A DNA stretch of 64,000 nt from Nocardia transvalensis NBRC 15921 (GTDB taxonomy: Bacteria; Actinomycetota; Actinomycetes; Mycobacteriales; Mycobacteriaceae). The notes beneath the pieces are model-generated. The model was not told the DNA's origin, did not search any database, and was given only the letters and a program-made list of their open reading frames with translations. The position numbers and the translations under genes were made by a program. This document shows positions 8,572 to 17,636 of the stretch, piece by piece. Position 1 is the first letter of the stretch, and every line of letters begins with the position of its first letter. The stretch is from the NCBI RefSeq assembly GCF_000308875.1, contig NZ_BAGL01000071.1, positions 1-64,000 of the forward strand, in the 5' to 3' direction.

Positions 8572-9774
8572 ATGAGCGGACGCACATCTCATGATCTTCG
8601 GAGTCTGTCCCGGCAGCTTGTCGGACACTTCGCTACCCACGTGGCATCGTGCGCCACATTGCCCGGGGATGCCCTGCACGGCGATATCACCACGGTCACC
8701 CGGGTCTGCCTGGAACTGACGATCGACCTGCTCGAGGGCCGCGATCCCAGCGACAAGGTGGCGCGCCTGCAGCGGGCCGCCGCGGACTGGGCCCGCGAGG
8801 GCATCCCGATCGACACCGTGCACCACGCGGTCCACGAGGGGTTCCGCCTGGCCTTCGATCTGCTGCTGAACAAGACCGATCCGGCGCAGCGGCCCGAGGA
8901 CCCCGCGCAGTTGCTGCTGCGGACGCTCGACACCATCACCCCGGCCGTCGCGCTGGCCTACGTGCGCGAGCATCAGGCCGCGGTGACCGAGCACCACACC
9001 GCGGTGCACACTCTGGTCTCGGCGCTGCTGGCCGGGCATCCGACCTCGACCATGGCCCGCGAGAGCGGTATCGAGATCGGGCCGGCGTACGCGGTTCTCG
9101 CCGTTCACGTGCCGCGCCACCGCGACGAGACGCATCCGAACGTGGATCCCAAGGTCGTCGCCCGCCGCAAGCTCCGGCGACTACAGGCCGAACTGGGCGC
9201 CCGCTGCGGCGGCCGCGCCCTGTCGCTGCTCAGCGTCGACGGCGGCACCGTGCTGATCCCCGGCGACCTGGCCTCCGAGGACACGACCACCGAGGCGCCC
9301 ATCGACGAGCTGGTACCCGGACTGTCCGCCGCCGCCCAGGTTCCCGTCACCGCCACGATCATCTCGGCCACCACCCCGCAGATTCCCGACGCCGCCGACC
9401 GCGCGCACGAACTGCTGGACATGGTCTTACGCCTGGACAGCGCCCCCGGCCTGTACCGGTTCGCCGACCTGGCCATGGAGTACCAGCTCACCCGGCCCGG
9501 CCCCGGCCTGGACCGGCTCGGCGCACTGCTCGACCCGCTCGAGACCTACCCGGATCTGCTGGACACGCTGCGCCGCCACCTCGCCACGGGCCTGTCGCGC
9601 CAGCGCACCGCCCGGCAGTTGCAGGTGCACACCAACACCGTCGACTACCGCCTCAAGCGCATCGGCCAGCTCACGGGCCTGGACCCCGCCCAGCCCAGCG
9701 GCCTCTGGTACCTACGCGCCGCCCTCATAGCCCGCACCTACCGAGACGCCGCCCCCGGCAACGGCATTCACTGA
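8572..9774 (+). CDS. PucR family transcriptional regulator (paralogue 2)
   Basis: 400 residues, co-oriented with and related to the preceding PucR protein: both have EYQLTRPGP, then a leucine-rich linker, then an HTH (HTNTVDYRLKRIGQLTGLDP near residue 355). The ATG at 8572 is preferred over a TTG at 8545 that lies inside an inverted repeat. The N-terminal helical region differs from paralogue 1, suggesting a different input. Its end overlaps the convergent TetR gene by 7 nt. Confidence 0.85.
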   Translation: MSGRTSHDLRSLSRQLVGHFATHVASCATLPGDALHGDITTVTRVCLELTIDLLEGRDPSDKVARLQRAAADWAREGIPIDTVHHAVHEGFRLAFDLLLNKTDPAQRPEDPAQLLLRTLDTITPAVALAYVREHQAAVTEHHTAVHTLVSALLAGHPTSTMARESGIEIGPAYAVLAVHVPRHRDETHPNVDPKVVARRKLRRLQAELGARCGGRALSLLSVDGGTVLIPGDLASEDTTTEAPIDELVPGLSAAAQVPVTATIISATTPQIPDAADRAHELLDMVLRLDSAPGLYRFADLAMEYQLTRPGPGLDRLGALLDPLETYPDLLDTLRRHLATGLSRQRTARQLQVHTNTVDYRLKRIGQLTGLDPAQPSGLWYLRAALIARTYRDAAPGNGIH

Positions 9775-10427
9775 CCCCTCCCCGCGCCGCATAGGGCCAG
9801 GGCTGTGCGGGTGAAGAGGGGGGCCAGGTCGGGGAGGGCGGCGGCGCCGCGCTCGTGGAGGCAATCGCGGATGCGGTCGTCTATGCCGCCGAGCAGCATG
9901 TCGATCATCTGGCGGTCCGGTTCCACGGACAGTTCTCCGCGGCCCACGCCGAGGCGGGCCACATCGATGATGTAGTCGGCGAACAGCCGGTGCACGCGGG
10001 CGCGATGGGAGACCAGCGGGCCGCCCGCGACGAGCGTCTCCACGTACAGGGCGCGGGTGGCCGCCGGTTGCGCGGCCAGGACGGCCAGGTAGATCTCGAA
10101 CAGGGCGCGCACCCGGTCGTGGAAGACCGCCGAGCCGGAGGCGTCCACCGCGTCGCGCAACCGGCGCAGACCCATATCGACGCCGTAATCGTAAGCGGCG
10201 GCGAAACATTCGTCCTTGGACGAGAACATGGCGTAGAAGGTGCGCCGGGCCACCTGGGCCCGCGACACGATATCCGCGACCGTGGTCGCGGAGTATCCGA
10301 GCTCGCCGACCGCGACGAGCGCCGCCCCGCACAACCGCCGGTACTGCGACGACTGCACCTCGGCACGGGTCAGCCGGTGCCGGCCCCGCGGTAAGGGGCC
10401 GGTGCGTCCTCCGGTCTGCGCGCTCAT
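9768..10427 (-). CDS. TetR family transcriptional regulator
   Basis: 219 residues. After a basic N-terminal tail, the HTH runs CGAALVAVGELGYSATTVADIVSRAQVARRTFYAMFSSK at roughly residues 34-72 and is followed by an all-helical ligand domain. The ATG at 10427 is the first Met before the domain. An alpha/beta hydrolase gene lies 102 nt upstream on the same strand, which may be its target or operon partner. The ligand cannot be inferred. Confidence 0.85.
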   Translation of the reverse strand: MSAQTGGRTGPLPRGRHRLTRAEVQSSQYRRLCGAALVAVGELGYSATTVADIVSRAQVARRTFYAMFSSKDECFAAAYDYGVDMGLRRLRDAVDASGSAVFHDRVRALFEIYLAVLAAQPAATRALYVETLVAGGPLVSHRARVHRLFADYIIDVARLGVGRGELSVEPDRQMIDMLLGGIDDRIRDCLHERGAAALPDLAPLFTRTALALCGAGRGQ

Positions 10428-10529
10428 GCACACAGGATATTGAGCAAACGCACAGCCCTCTCGATGGCCACCGAACCGGTCGGGCTGTACTTCCACGAGA
10501 TCGCTACATGATGGCTGGGGCGGGGCGGC

Positions 10530-11384
10530 TCAATCGGGCTCGCGGAGCAGGAAATTCGGCACCAGATCGCCCCGCGGCGGGATCAGATGCCCGGCATCGG
10601 GCACCAGCTGCACCTCGGCCCGGGTGCAGGCGCGCAGCCGCCGCGCGGTCTGCGCCGAATCGAGCAGAACGTCCCGCGCGCCGACCACCACGAGCAGCTC
10701 CGCCGTGATCGCGGCCAGCTGCGCGTCGGTGAACAGCGGGATCGGATCCATCCGCGGCCGGAAGTGCCGGGCGACGGTCGCGGTGTCGTCCACCAGCCGG
10801 TCGGCGCCGGGCGTCCGTTCCAACCCGGGACCTAGGAGGTAGCGGCTCAGAGCGCGCCGGCCCGGACCCCCGCCCAGCGACAGCAGCAGCGCCGGCGCCA
10901 GGTAACCCCGCCGCTGCCGCCCGATTCCGCTCGGCGACAGCAGCGCCATCCGCGTAATCCGGCCCGGCCGCCGCACCGCGTGGTCCAGCGCGATCCAGCC
11001 GCCGAGCGAGACGGCCAGCACCGCCGTCTCCCCGACCGCACACCGGTCCAGCACCGCGTCCAGCCAGGCGGCGTAGCGCCCCGACCCGAGCGGCGGCCGG
11101 GTGGGCGCGCTGCCGCCCGGCTCGCCGATGATGTCGACGGCCAGCACGCGAAACCTGCTGGCCAGCATGGTCATCGCCGGCAGCCACGCCGCGGAGTTGG
11201 TGGCCGAGCCGTGCAGCAGCACCAGCGGCGGCGCCTGCGGCGACCCCGCCGTGAGCAGGAAGGTCTCGCCGTCCGGCACGGAGACGCGCCGTCGCTCCAG
11301 CGGAATCGGCGCCTGCGCCAATCGTTCTCGATATCGCTCGGTCAGGACCCGATGGCCCGCGGCACTGCGGTAGATATCGATCAC
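10530..11384 (-). CDS. Alpha/beta hydrolase
   Basis: 284 residues with the full fold of small cytoplasmic alpha/beta hydrolases: oxyanion motif LLHGSATNSAAW, nucleophile AVSLGGWIALDHA, acid in VVVGARDVLLDSA and histidine in VPDAGHLIPPRGD. The start is a GTG at 11384 with no obvious ribosome binding site, so a leaderless transcript or a later start is possible. Substrate unknown. It lies upstream of and in line with a TetR gene. Confidence 0.8.
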   Translation of the reverse strand: MIDIYRSAAGHRVLTERYRERLAQAPIPLERRRVSVPDGETFLLTAGSPQAPPLVLLHGSATNSAAWLPAMTMLASRFRVLAVDIIGEPGGSAPTRPPLGSGRYAAWLDAVLDRCAVGETAVLAVSLGGWIALDHAVRRPGRITRMALLSPSGIGRQRRGYLAPALLLSLGGGPGRRALSRYLLGPGLERTPGADRLVDDTATVARHFRPRMDPIPLFTDAQLAAITAELLVVVGARDVLLDSAQTARRLRACTRAEVQLVPDAGHLIPPRGDLVPNFLLREPD

Positions 11385-11683
11385 GACGCCGGGGCGGTGC
11401 GGACCGCCCCGATCGACAATCCGTTCATGCCCCCTGATTCTTCCAGCCGAATCCGGTCACGGTGCGGCATTCGGCGGCGAAAACCGTACGGGCGACGGTT
11501 CACTCGCTCTTCGCCACGGTGCCGATCCGCCCGGTAGCGAAATTTCCCATTTACCGCAAATCGCACCCCGGGCCGGGCGGATTCGCGAGTGTCGGCGCAG
11601 GTCAACGGATTCGGTGGCAAACACTCGGAAACCGGTGCGGCAACCCTCTGGGAAAGATGTTTGCTAGAAGGTAGCCTTCGTTC
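11385..11683. other. Intergenic region, 299 nt
   Basis: Divergent promoter region. The only structure noted is AACCGT (11482-11487) / ACGGTT (11495-11500), a 6-bp inverted repeat with a 7-nt spacer. No credible reading frame was found. Confidence 0.4.
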
Positions 11684-12232
11684 ATGGCCACGATCGGGCA
11701 GTTGCGGGCGGCGCTGGCGATTCTGCACGCCGAGGTCGACGAGGTGGCGCAGCAGGTCTGGAGCCGGGAGATGGCCGGCTCGGATACGGCGGCGGTCGAG
11801 CACGCCATGCTGGCCGGACTGCTGTACCGGCTGATGGGCGCCGACCTGCGACATTCGCTGACCAGCGCGCCCGATATCGCCACCCTGGAGGACCGGGCCC
11901 GCGCCGCCGGCCCCAGCGCGGTGTCGATGTCCGGCGAGGACCTCTGCGCGCAAGCGCATTTCGAGGCCTACTGGCTGACCGACCGGATCGCCGAACTGTT
12001 CGGCGACGCCGAGACCGTCCCGGCCCCGCTGGCCGCCGCGGCCCACACCGCCGAGGCCGCCCGCACCCTGTTGCGCATCCATCGCGAACTGGCCGAGGGC
12101 GTCCGCTTCGACGCCGGCCACGCGGGCTGGACGGCCGTGCTCGATCAGCTCGACCGCGCGCGGGCGCTGGCCCGCGCCGCCCACGCGGCCGCCGAGACCG
12201 CGCCGCAGCACGGCCTCGTCCAGCCCGGGTGA
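11684..12232 (+). CDS. Helical protein of unknown function
   Basis: 182 residues, almost all predicted helix, without signal peptide or membrane segment. An AGAAGG ribosome binding site precedes the ATG. Sequence blocks such as LRAALAILHAEVDEVAQQVW and AARTLLRIHRELAEGVRFDA suggest a helical bundle. It was not recognised as any family. It is convergent with the APC permease. Codon use matches its neighbours, which supports it as a real gene. Confidence 0.65.
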   Translation: MATIGQLRAALAILHAEVDEVAQQVWSREMAGSDTAAVEHAMLAGLLYRLMGADLRHSLTSAPDIATLEDRARAAGPSAVSMSGEDLCAQAHFEAYWLTDRIAELFGDAETVPAPLAAAAHTAEAARTLLRIHRELAEGVRFDAGHAGWTAVLDQLDRARALARAAHAAAETAPQHGLVQPG

Positions 12233-12249
12233 GCGGCGCTCCGGCCGCT
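12232..12249. terminator. Short hairpin between convergent genes
   Basis: AGCGGC (12232-12237) pairs with GCCGCT (12244-12249) across the 19-nt gap between two convergent genes. It is small and lacks a U-tract. Confidence 0.35.
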
Positions 12250-12251
12250 GG

Positions 12252-13757
12252 CTACTTCGCGCCGGTGCGCAACACCGAATGCCGTACGCCATAGCTGAAA
12301 TACAGCACGAAGCCCACGACCATCCAGATGAGGAATCGCAGCCAGGTCTCCACCGACAGGTTCAGCATCAGCCACAGGCACGCCAGCACCGCGAGGATCG
12401 GAACCACCGGGACCAGCGGCACGCGGAAGCCGCGCGGCAGGTCCGGCCGGGTCCGGCGCAGGATCAGCACACCGATCGACACCAGCACGAACGCGAACAG
12501 CGTGCCGATGTTGACCATCTCCTCGAGGGTGCCGAACTCCACGAATCCGGCCAGCACCGCGCAGATCACGCCGACGATGACGGTGATCCGGACCGGGGTG
12601 CCCTTCTTCCCGGTGCGGGCCAGCGAGCGCGGCATCAGCCCGTCGCGCGACATCGCGAACAGCACCCGGGTCTGACCCAGGAACATCACCATCACCACGG
12701 TGGTCAGACCGGCCAGCGCGCCGATGGAGATGACGTTCTTCGCCCACGTCACCCCGTGCAGCGCGAAGGCGGTCGCGAGCGTGGCGTCCTTTCCGGCCAG
12801 ATCGGTATAGGGCACCATGCCGGTCAGCACCAGCGAGACGACCACGTACAGCACGGTCACGATCAGCAGCGAGCCGAGAATGCCGCGCGGCACGTTGCGC
12901 TGCGGATTCTTGGTCTCCTCGGCGGTGGTGGCGACGACGTCGAAACCGATGAAGGCGAAGAAGACCAGGCTCGCGGCGGCCAGCAGGCCGTACCAGCCGA
13001 AGGTGCTGTTACCGGCGCCGGTCAGCCACGAGAACAGCGACTGGTGCACGCCGCTGCCGGCATCGCTCGGCTCCGACGGCGGGATGAACGGCTTCAGGTT
13101 GGACGCCTTGAAGTACGTCAGGCCGAGGACCACCACCAGCGCGATCACCGCCAGCTTGATCGCGACCGCCACCGCGGACACCCGCGAGGACACCTTGGTC
13201 CCGATCACCAGCAGCACCGTGAGCACCGCGATCAGCAGCACCGCGCCCCAGTCGAAACTGACCGAGCCGAAATGCACGATCGGCGAGAGCGATCCGATCA
13301 CCTCGCCCAGATATTGGGACCAGCCCTTGGCCACCACCGACGCGGCGAGCGCGAACTCCAGCACGAGGTCCCAGCCGATGATCCAGGCGGCGAACTCACC
13401 GAAGGTGGCGTACGAGAAGGTGTACGCGCTCCCGGCCACCGGCACGGTCGAGGCGAACTCCGCGTAGCAGAGGGCGGTGAGCCCGCAGGCGATCGCGGCG
13501 AAGACGAACGCCAGCGAGACCGAGGGCCCGGCGACATTGCCCGCGGTGCGCGCCGTCAGTGTGAAGATGCCGGCGCCGACCACCACGGCGACGCCAAAAA
13601 TTGTCAGATCCCACGCCGTGAGATCCCGGCGCAGTTTCGCATCCGGTTCATCCGTATCGCGAAGCGACTGCTCGACACTTTTGGTGCGAAACAGACCGCC
13701 CCACCGGCTCGCCGACGCAGAGTTTGTTACCTGCTGTTCTGGCTCCGGTATAGCCAA
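12252..13757 (-). CDS. APC superfamily cationic amino-acid permease
   Basis: 501 residues and about 12-14 membrane segments. A cytosolic N-terminus (RTKSVEQSLRDTDEPDAKLR) leads into the APC substrate-binding helix 1 (IFGVAVVVGAGIFTLTARTA) with its Gly-rich unwinding. The CAT/YfnA-type signatures PVAGSAYTFSYATFGEF and FFAFIGFDVVATTAEETKNP are present. Import of a cationic or branched amino acid by proton or exchange coupling is likely. It is monocistronic: the gene upstream is 127 nt away, and the downstream neighbour is convergent. Confidence 0.9.
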   Translation of the reverse strand: MAIPEPEQQVTNSASASRWGGLFRTKSVEQSLRDTDEPDAKLRRDLTAWDLTIFGVAVVVGAGIFTLTARTAGNVAGPSVSLAFVFAAIACGLTALCYAEFASTVPVAGSAYTFSYATFGEFAAWIIGWDLVLEFALAASVVAKGWSQYLGEVIGSLSPIVHFGSVSFDWGAVLLIAVLTVLLVIGTKVSSRVSAVAVAIKLAVIALVVVLGLTYFKASNLKPFIPPSEPSDAGSGVHQSLFSWLTGAGNSTFGWYGLLAAASLVFFAFIGFDVVATTAEETKNPQRNVPRGILGSLLIVTVLYVVVSLVLTGMVPYTDLAGKDATLATAFALHGVTWAKNVISIGALAGLTTVVMVMFLGQTRVLFAMSRDGLMPRSLARTGKKGTPVRITVIVGVICAVLAGFVEFGTLEEMVNIGTLFAFVLVSIGVLILRRTRPDLPRGFRVPLVPVVPILAVLACLWLMLNLSVETWLRFLIWMVVGFVLYFSYGVRHSVLRTGAK

Positions 13758-13884
13758 GTTCTTCTCCTCCGTCCGCGGCGCCCACGCCGGACACCGCGCT
13801 TTCAGACGTGCTGGCAGAATCTAACAGCAGGAGAGTGTGATCTGCGTCTCGGGTCGCCGACTCGAGACCAACCTGATGCCCGCG

Positions 13885-14991
13885 TCATACGGGCCGGTAA
13901 CAGAGGGCCGACAGGAGCCCGAGGAATTCGCGCCCCGCGCCGGAACCCGCCCAGCGGAGGTGGCCGAGCAGGTGGTCGCGATAGGCGATATCGGCGTTCT
14001 CGTGGTTCGGGCGCGGCAGGACGGTCAGGAAGTACTCGATCTCCGACAGCTCGTACACGACGTGGACCAGGGGGAACAATGCGGGCAGCGCCTCCCGCTC
14101 GGCATCGCTCAGCGGACGCGCCGCCCGGTAGGCGTCGAGGAAGGCGGTGAGCTGATCGACCGGGACGCGCGCGGGACCGCCGGCCCGCAGCGACAGCCAG
14201 TCGACCGCGAACCGCTCGATCGCCGTGGCCACATCGAAGACGGCCGTGGTGCGGTTGGCCAGGCCGAAGTCGATGACCGCCGTGACCTCGTCCCCGGTCC
14301 ACAGCAGGTTGGTGCCGTGCCAGTCGTTGTGCGTCCACAATGCGGGCAGGTCCGGCACCTCGGCCCGCAGGGGGTGCGATTCGCTGCGCAGCGCGGCGAT
14401 GTCTTCCCGCCACCGATGGGCCGCCAGGAAGTCCGCCAGCTCGGGCCGCCGGGCCGCCCACTCCTCGACCGTCGCGACGAGATCGGTGCACAGCCCGGCC
14501 TGCAACGGGCGCGGCGGCCGCGCGGGAGCGTCGTAGCCCTCGGCGGCGTGATGCAGGCGCGCCAGCATGCGCCCGGACGCGGCGGCCTGCGCCACCGAGA
14601 GATAGGGCGACCACGAGAAGCTCCGCCGGTAGAGGTCCGCACCCGTGCCGACCTCCTGTGTCTCGTAGACGAATTCGCCACGAGTGACGGTCCGCGGCAC
14701 CCGTGGCACCGGAATTCCGTGCGCCCGTAGATGATCCATGTACGCGTGCTCCTCGGCCAGTGCCGCGGTGTCACGCAACGCGATCGGCAGCCGCTTCACC
14801 ACGAGCCGCTCGCCGCCCGTCCGCACCAGCGACGTCGACGACAGCGGGCGCGGACTGCGCCATTCCACGGATACCGGTTCCGGACGGCCGGAATGCGGCA
14901 CCACCTCGGCGATCTCGTCGAGTTCCGGTGGCGGCCAGTCGGGTTCGGCCAGCGGGCTCGCGCCCATCCCGAAGACGCGGCCGTCAGTCAC
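13885..14991 (-). CDS. APH family phosphotransferase (small-molecule kinase)
   Basis: 368 residues with the kinase-like APH fold: phosphate lysine in RLVVKRLPIALRD, catalytic loop LWTHNDWHGTNLLW and metal motif AVIDFGLANRTTAVFDVA. The GTG start at 14991 overlaps the stop of the upstream NCS1 permease by 8 nt, so transporter and kinase are co-translated. This layout suggests that the kinase phosphorylates whatever the permease imports, for example a nucleobase-like or vitamin-precursor compound. That is inference. Antibiotic resistance is less likely given the pairing. Confidence 0.85.
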   Translation of the reverse strand: MTDGRVFGMGASPLAEPDWPPPELDEIAEVVPHSGRPEPVSVEWRSPRPLSSTSLVRTGGERLVVKRLPIALRDTAALAEEHAYMDHLRAHGIPVPRVPRTVTRGEFVYETQEVGTGADLYRRSFSWSPYLSVAQAAASGRMLARLHHAAEGYDAPARPPRPLQAGLCTDLVATVEEWAARRPELADFLAAHRWREDIAALRSESHPLRAEVPDLPALWTHNDWHGTNLLWTGDEVTAVIDFGLANRTTAVFDVATAIERFAVDWLSLRAGGPARVPVDQLTAFLDAYRAARPLSDAEREALPALFPLVHVVYELSEIEYFLTVLPRPNHENADIAYRDHLLGHLRWAGSGAGREFLGLLSALCYRPV

Positions 14992-16336
14992 GGGCGATCC
15001 GCCGTTCGATCACCACCAGCACGCCGGTGGCCAGTCCCGCGGCGGCGAAGGCGAACAGCGAGGCTGACGACCACCAGCCCGGATGCACCCCGAGCGCGTT
15101 CTGCACAGCGGTCCACAGCCGCGCCCACCATTCCACCGACCCCGGGTTGAACAGCTGGTAGACCGCGAAACCCAGCAGCCACGGCAGCAGCATCAGCGGT
15201 CGAGCCGGCGCGGACTCGGACAGATCCCAGCCGAATCGTCCCCTCCCCCAGCAGAAGTCGACCACCAGCACCGCGCACAGCGGCACGAATACCGAGCCGA
15301 TCAGCAGGAGGAAGTTGGAGAAGCCGGTGAAGTCCCGCACGCCGAGCGCCAGCACGGTGGCCAGCGCGCCGACCCCCGCCGCCAGCAGGCGGCGGTCCAC
15401 GCGCGGCAGGAAATTCTGTAGCGACATGGCAGTGGAGTACACGTTGGCGAAGGACTGGTCGGATTCGCGCAGCACCAGCACCGCGAAGAACAGCCACCCG
15501 GCCGCGACGCCGAGGAAGGTGTCGAAGATCCGATCCGGATCGCCCCCGACCTGGATCAGCGCGACCACACCCAGCAGATAGCACCAGGTCTGGGCGACCG
15601 AATAGCCGAGCATGGTGGCGCCCGTGGCGGCGCGGGCGGATCGCGCGTGCCGGGTGTAGTCGGCGGCCAGCGGCACGAACGACACCGCGACCGCGAGGGC
15701 GGTGTCCACGCCGGGGAAGAAACCGCTCCACGAGGTGCCCGGCACCGGCGGGAGCGGATGGCGCAGCAGCTGCACGGTGAAATACAGCATCGAGATCGCC
15801 ACCGCCACGGTGACGTACTTGCGCAGGATGTGCAGCACGCTCAGCGGCCAGATGGCCATCACCGTGCACAATGCCCCCGCGGCCAGGATGACGACCGCAT
15901 GACTCACCCGATCGTGGGTGAGCACCCGGACGCCGCCGGAGATGACGGTCAGCTCGAAGACGCCCCAGCCGACGCACTGCACGATATTGGCCAGCGTCGG
16001 CAGATAGGACAGCCGCGTGCCGAACAGGCCCCGGAAGTTCGCCATGGCGGGTGCGCCGGTCCGGGCGCCGACCGCGCCGGCCGCCGCAACCATGCCCGTG
16101 CCGAGCAGCGTGCCGAGAACGGTGGCCAGCAACGCGCCCGCGATCGGCAGCTGCGGATGCCCCGCCGGCTGCAACACGTAGACGGCGCCGGTGAAGCCGA
16201 TGAGGCTGACCCCGAGATTCGCCCAGAACGCGGTCTGATCCCAGAAGGACAGGCTGCGAGCCGGGTCGGTGGTGAGCACGAGGGGCGCCTCGGCGGACCG
16301 CCTGCGCGCACGGTTGATCGTCATAGCGGCTCTCAT
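14984..16336 (-). CDS. NCS1 family purine/cytosine-type permease
   Basis: 450 residues with about 12 hydrophobic helices. The N-terminus SFWDQTAFWANLGVSLIGFTGA and the loop FVPLAADYTRHARSARAA are characteristic of NCS1 (CodB-like) carriers, which import nucleobases, hydantoins, allantoin or thiamine precursors by cation symport. The start is placed at 16336; an in-frame ATG at 16324 would shorten it by four residues. It is coupled to the APH-type kinase downstream and is divergent from the GT87 gene (67-nt gap). Confidence 0.85.
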   Translation of the reverse strand: MRAAMTINRARRRSAEAPLVLTTDPARSLSFWDQTAFWANLGVSLIGFTGAVYVLQPAGHPQLPIAGALLATVLGTLLGTGMVAAAGAVGARTGAPAMANFRGLFGTRLSYLPTLANIVQCVGWGVFELTVISGGVRVLTHDRVSHAVVILAAGALCTVMAIWPLSVLHILRKYVTVAVAISMLYFTVQLLRHPLPPVPGTSWSGFFPGVDTALAVAVSFVPLAADYTRHARSARAATGATMLGYSVAQTWCYLLGVVALIQVGGDPDRIFDTFLGVAAGWLFFAVLVLRESDQSFANVYSTAMSLQNFLPRVDRRLLAAGVGALATVLALGVRDFTGFSNFLLLIGSVFVPLCAVLVVDFCWGRGRFGWDLSESAPARPLMLLPWLLGFAVYQLFNPGSVEWWARLWTAVQNALGVHPGWWSSASLFAFAAAGLATGVLVVIERRIARD

Positions 16337-16403
16337 GCTACGGACCGAGCCATTCCGACCCATCCGCGCACCGCAGGCCGCCTTACCGGTAATCTCGTGC
16401 CGG

Positions 16404-17636
16404 ATGGTTAGTGTCACCACCCCCGTCCTGCCTACCGCCGCGACCCACCGATTCGGGCGCGGGGTGTGGCTGATTCCGGCATTGCTGATCGCGGTGGTCG
16501 CGTGGTGGCTGCTACATCCGACCTGGCCGCTGAAGCCGATCGGCCGGGAATTCATCGATCTGCAGGTCTACCGCCTCGGGGTGCAGGCGTGGTGGCACGG
16601 CTCGGATATGTACGGGACGCTGCCGAAGACGACCGTCGGGATCGGGCTGCCGTTCATCTACCCCCCGTTCGCGGCGCTGGCGCTGAGCCCGTTCGCGATG
16701 CTGCCCCTGCACGCCTCGTCGATCGCGTTCTTCGTCGTCTCCACCGCGGCGCTGGCGGTGACCCTCTACTTCGTCGCCCGCCGGGTCTGGGACGGCGGTA
16801 CCGAACTCATGCTGTGGGCCACGGCCTGCGCGGTGCCGCTGGGCCTGCTGCTGGAGCCGATCCATTCGACGCTCGACTTCGGCCAGGTGAACATCATCCT
16901 GATGGTCCTGGTGGTCGCCGACTGCATGGCCACGCGGCCGAAGTGGAAGCGCGGCATGCTGGTCGGCCTGGCCGCGGCCATCAAGCTGACCCCGGCGGCG
17001 TTCGTCCTCTACTTCCTGGTGCGCCGCGACTACAAGGCCGCCGCCACCGCCGCGATCACCGGCGTGGTGACCAGCGCGCTGGCCTACGCGATCATGCCGG
17101 GCGAATCGACGCGGTACTGGTTCGGCGGTATGGGCAACGTGTCCGGGCTGAGCGGTTCGGCGTTCCACACCAACCAGTCGATCCAGGGCGTGCTGTCGCG
17201 CCTGCAGGTGCCCCGGCCGGAATTCACCGTGGTGTGGCTGCTGCTGTCGCTGGCGCTGCTGGCACTGGTCGTGACGGCCATGCGGCAGGCGTCGGACGCA
17301 CCGGCGCTCGCGCTGGCCTTCAATGCCGTGTTCACACTGCTGGTTTCGCCGATCTCGTGGTCGCACCACTGGGTGTGGATCGCGCCGGCCCTGATGGCCG
17401 CAGTGGGCGTCGCGACCCGGCTCCCGCGACGGCAGGCACTGATCTGGTACGCGGTCGTCACGGTGACGACGATCGTCTTCGTCATCGGCCCGCAGAACTG
17501 GGAGCCCGGCGACGACAACCGCGAATACGCCTGGACGCCTTGGCAACACATCATCGGCAACACCTACGTGTGGCTGAGCGTCCTGCTGGTGGCGGTGTAC
17601 GTGGTGGCCGCGCGGAGGCGCAGCGCGCGCGAATGA
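16404..17636 (+). CDS. GT87 polyprenyl-phosphate-mannose-dependent mannosyltransferase
   Basis: 410 residues, integral membrane. The periplasmic loop after helix 1 has the GT87 acidic signature FIDLQVYRLG (Asp52), followed by IYPPFAALALSPFAMLP. The distal motifs LDFGQVNIILM and SPISWSHHWVWIAPA are conserved in the mycobacterial PimE/Rv2181 group. Such enzymes add mannose from polyprenyl-phosphate-mannose to PIM, lipomannan or lipoarabinomannan outside the membrane. The ATG at 16404 begins a short tail before helix 1. A TetR gene overlaps its stop (ATGA). Confidence 0.87.
   Translation: MVSVTTPVLPTAATHRFGRGVWLIPALLIAVVAWWLLHPTWPLKPIGREFIDLQVYRLGVQAWWHGSDMYGTLPKTTVGIGLPFIYPPFAALALSPFAMLPLHASSIAFFVVSTAALAVTLYFVARRVWDGGTELMLWATACAVPLGLLLEPIHSTLDFGQVNIILMVLVVADCMATRPKWKRGMLVGLAAAIKLTPAAFVLYFLVRRDYKAAATAAITGVVTSALAYAIMPGESTRYWFGGMGNVSGLSGSAFHTNQSIQGVLSRLQVPRPEFTVVWLLLSLALLALVVTAMRQASDAPALALAFNAVFTLLVSPISWSHHWVWIAPALMAAVGVATRLPRRQALIWYAVVTVTTIVFVIGPQNWEPGDDNREYAWTPWQHIIGNTYVWLSVLLVAVYVVAARRRSARE

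Noticed and set aside
12279..14150. 623-residue frame opposite the APC permease
   Set aside because: Composition is dominated by His, Gln, Arg and Asp, the mirror of membrane-helix codons. There is no homology-like motif and no ribosome site.
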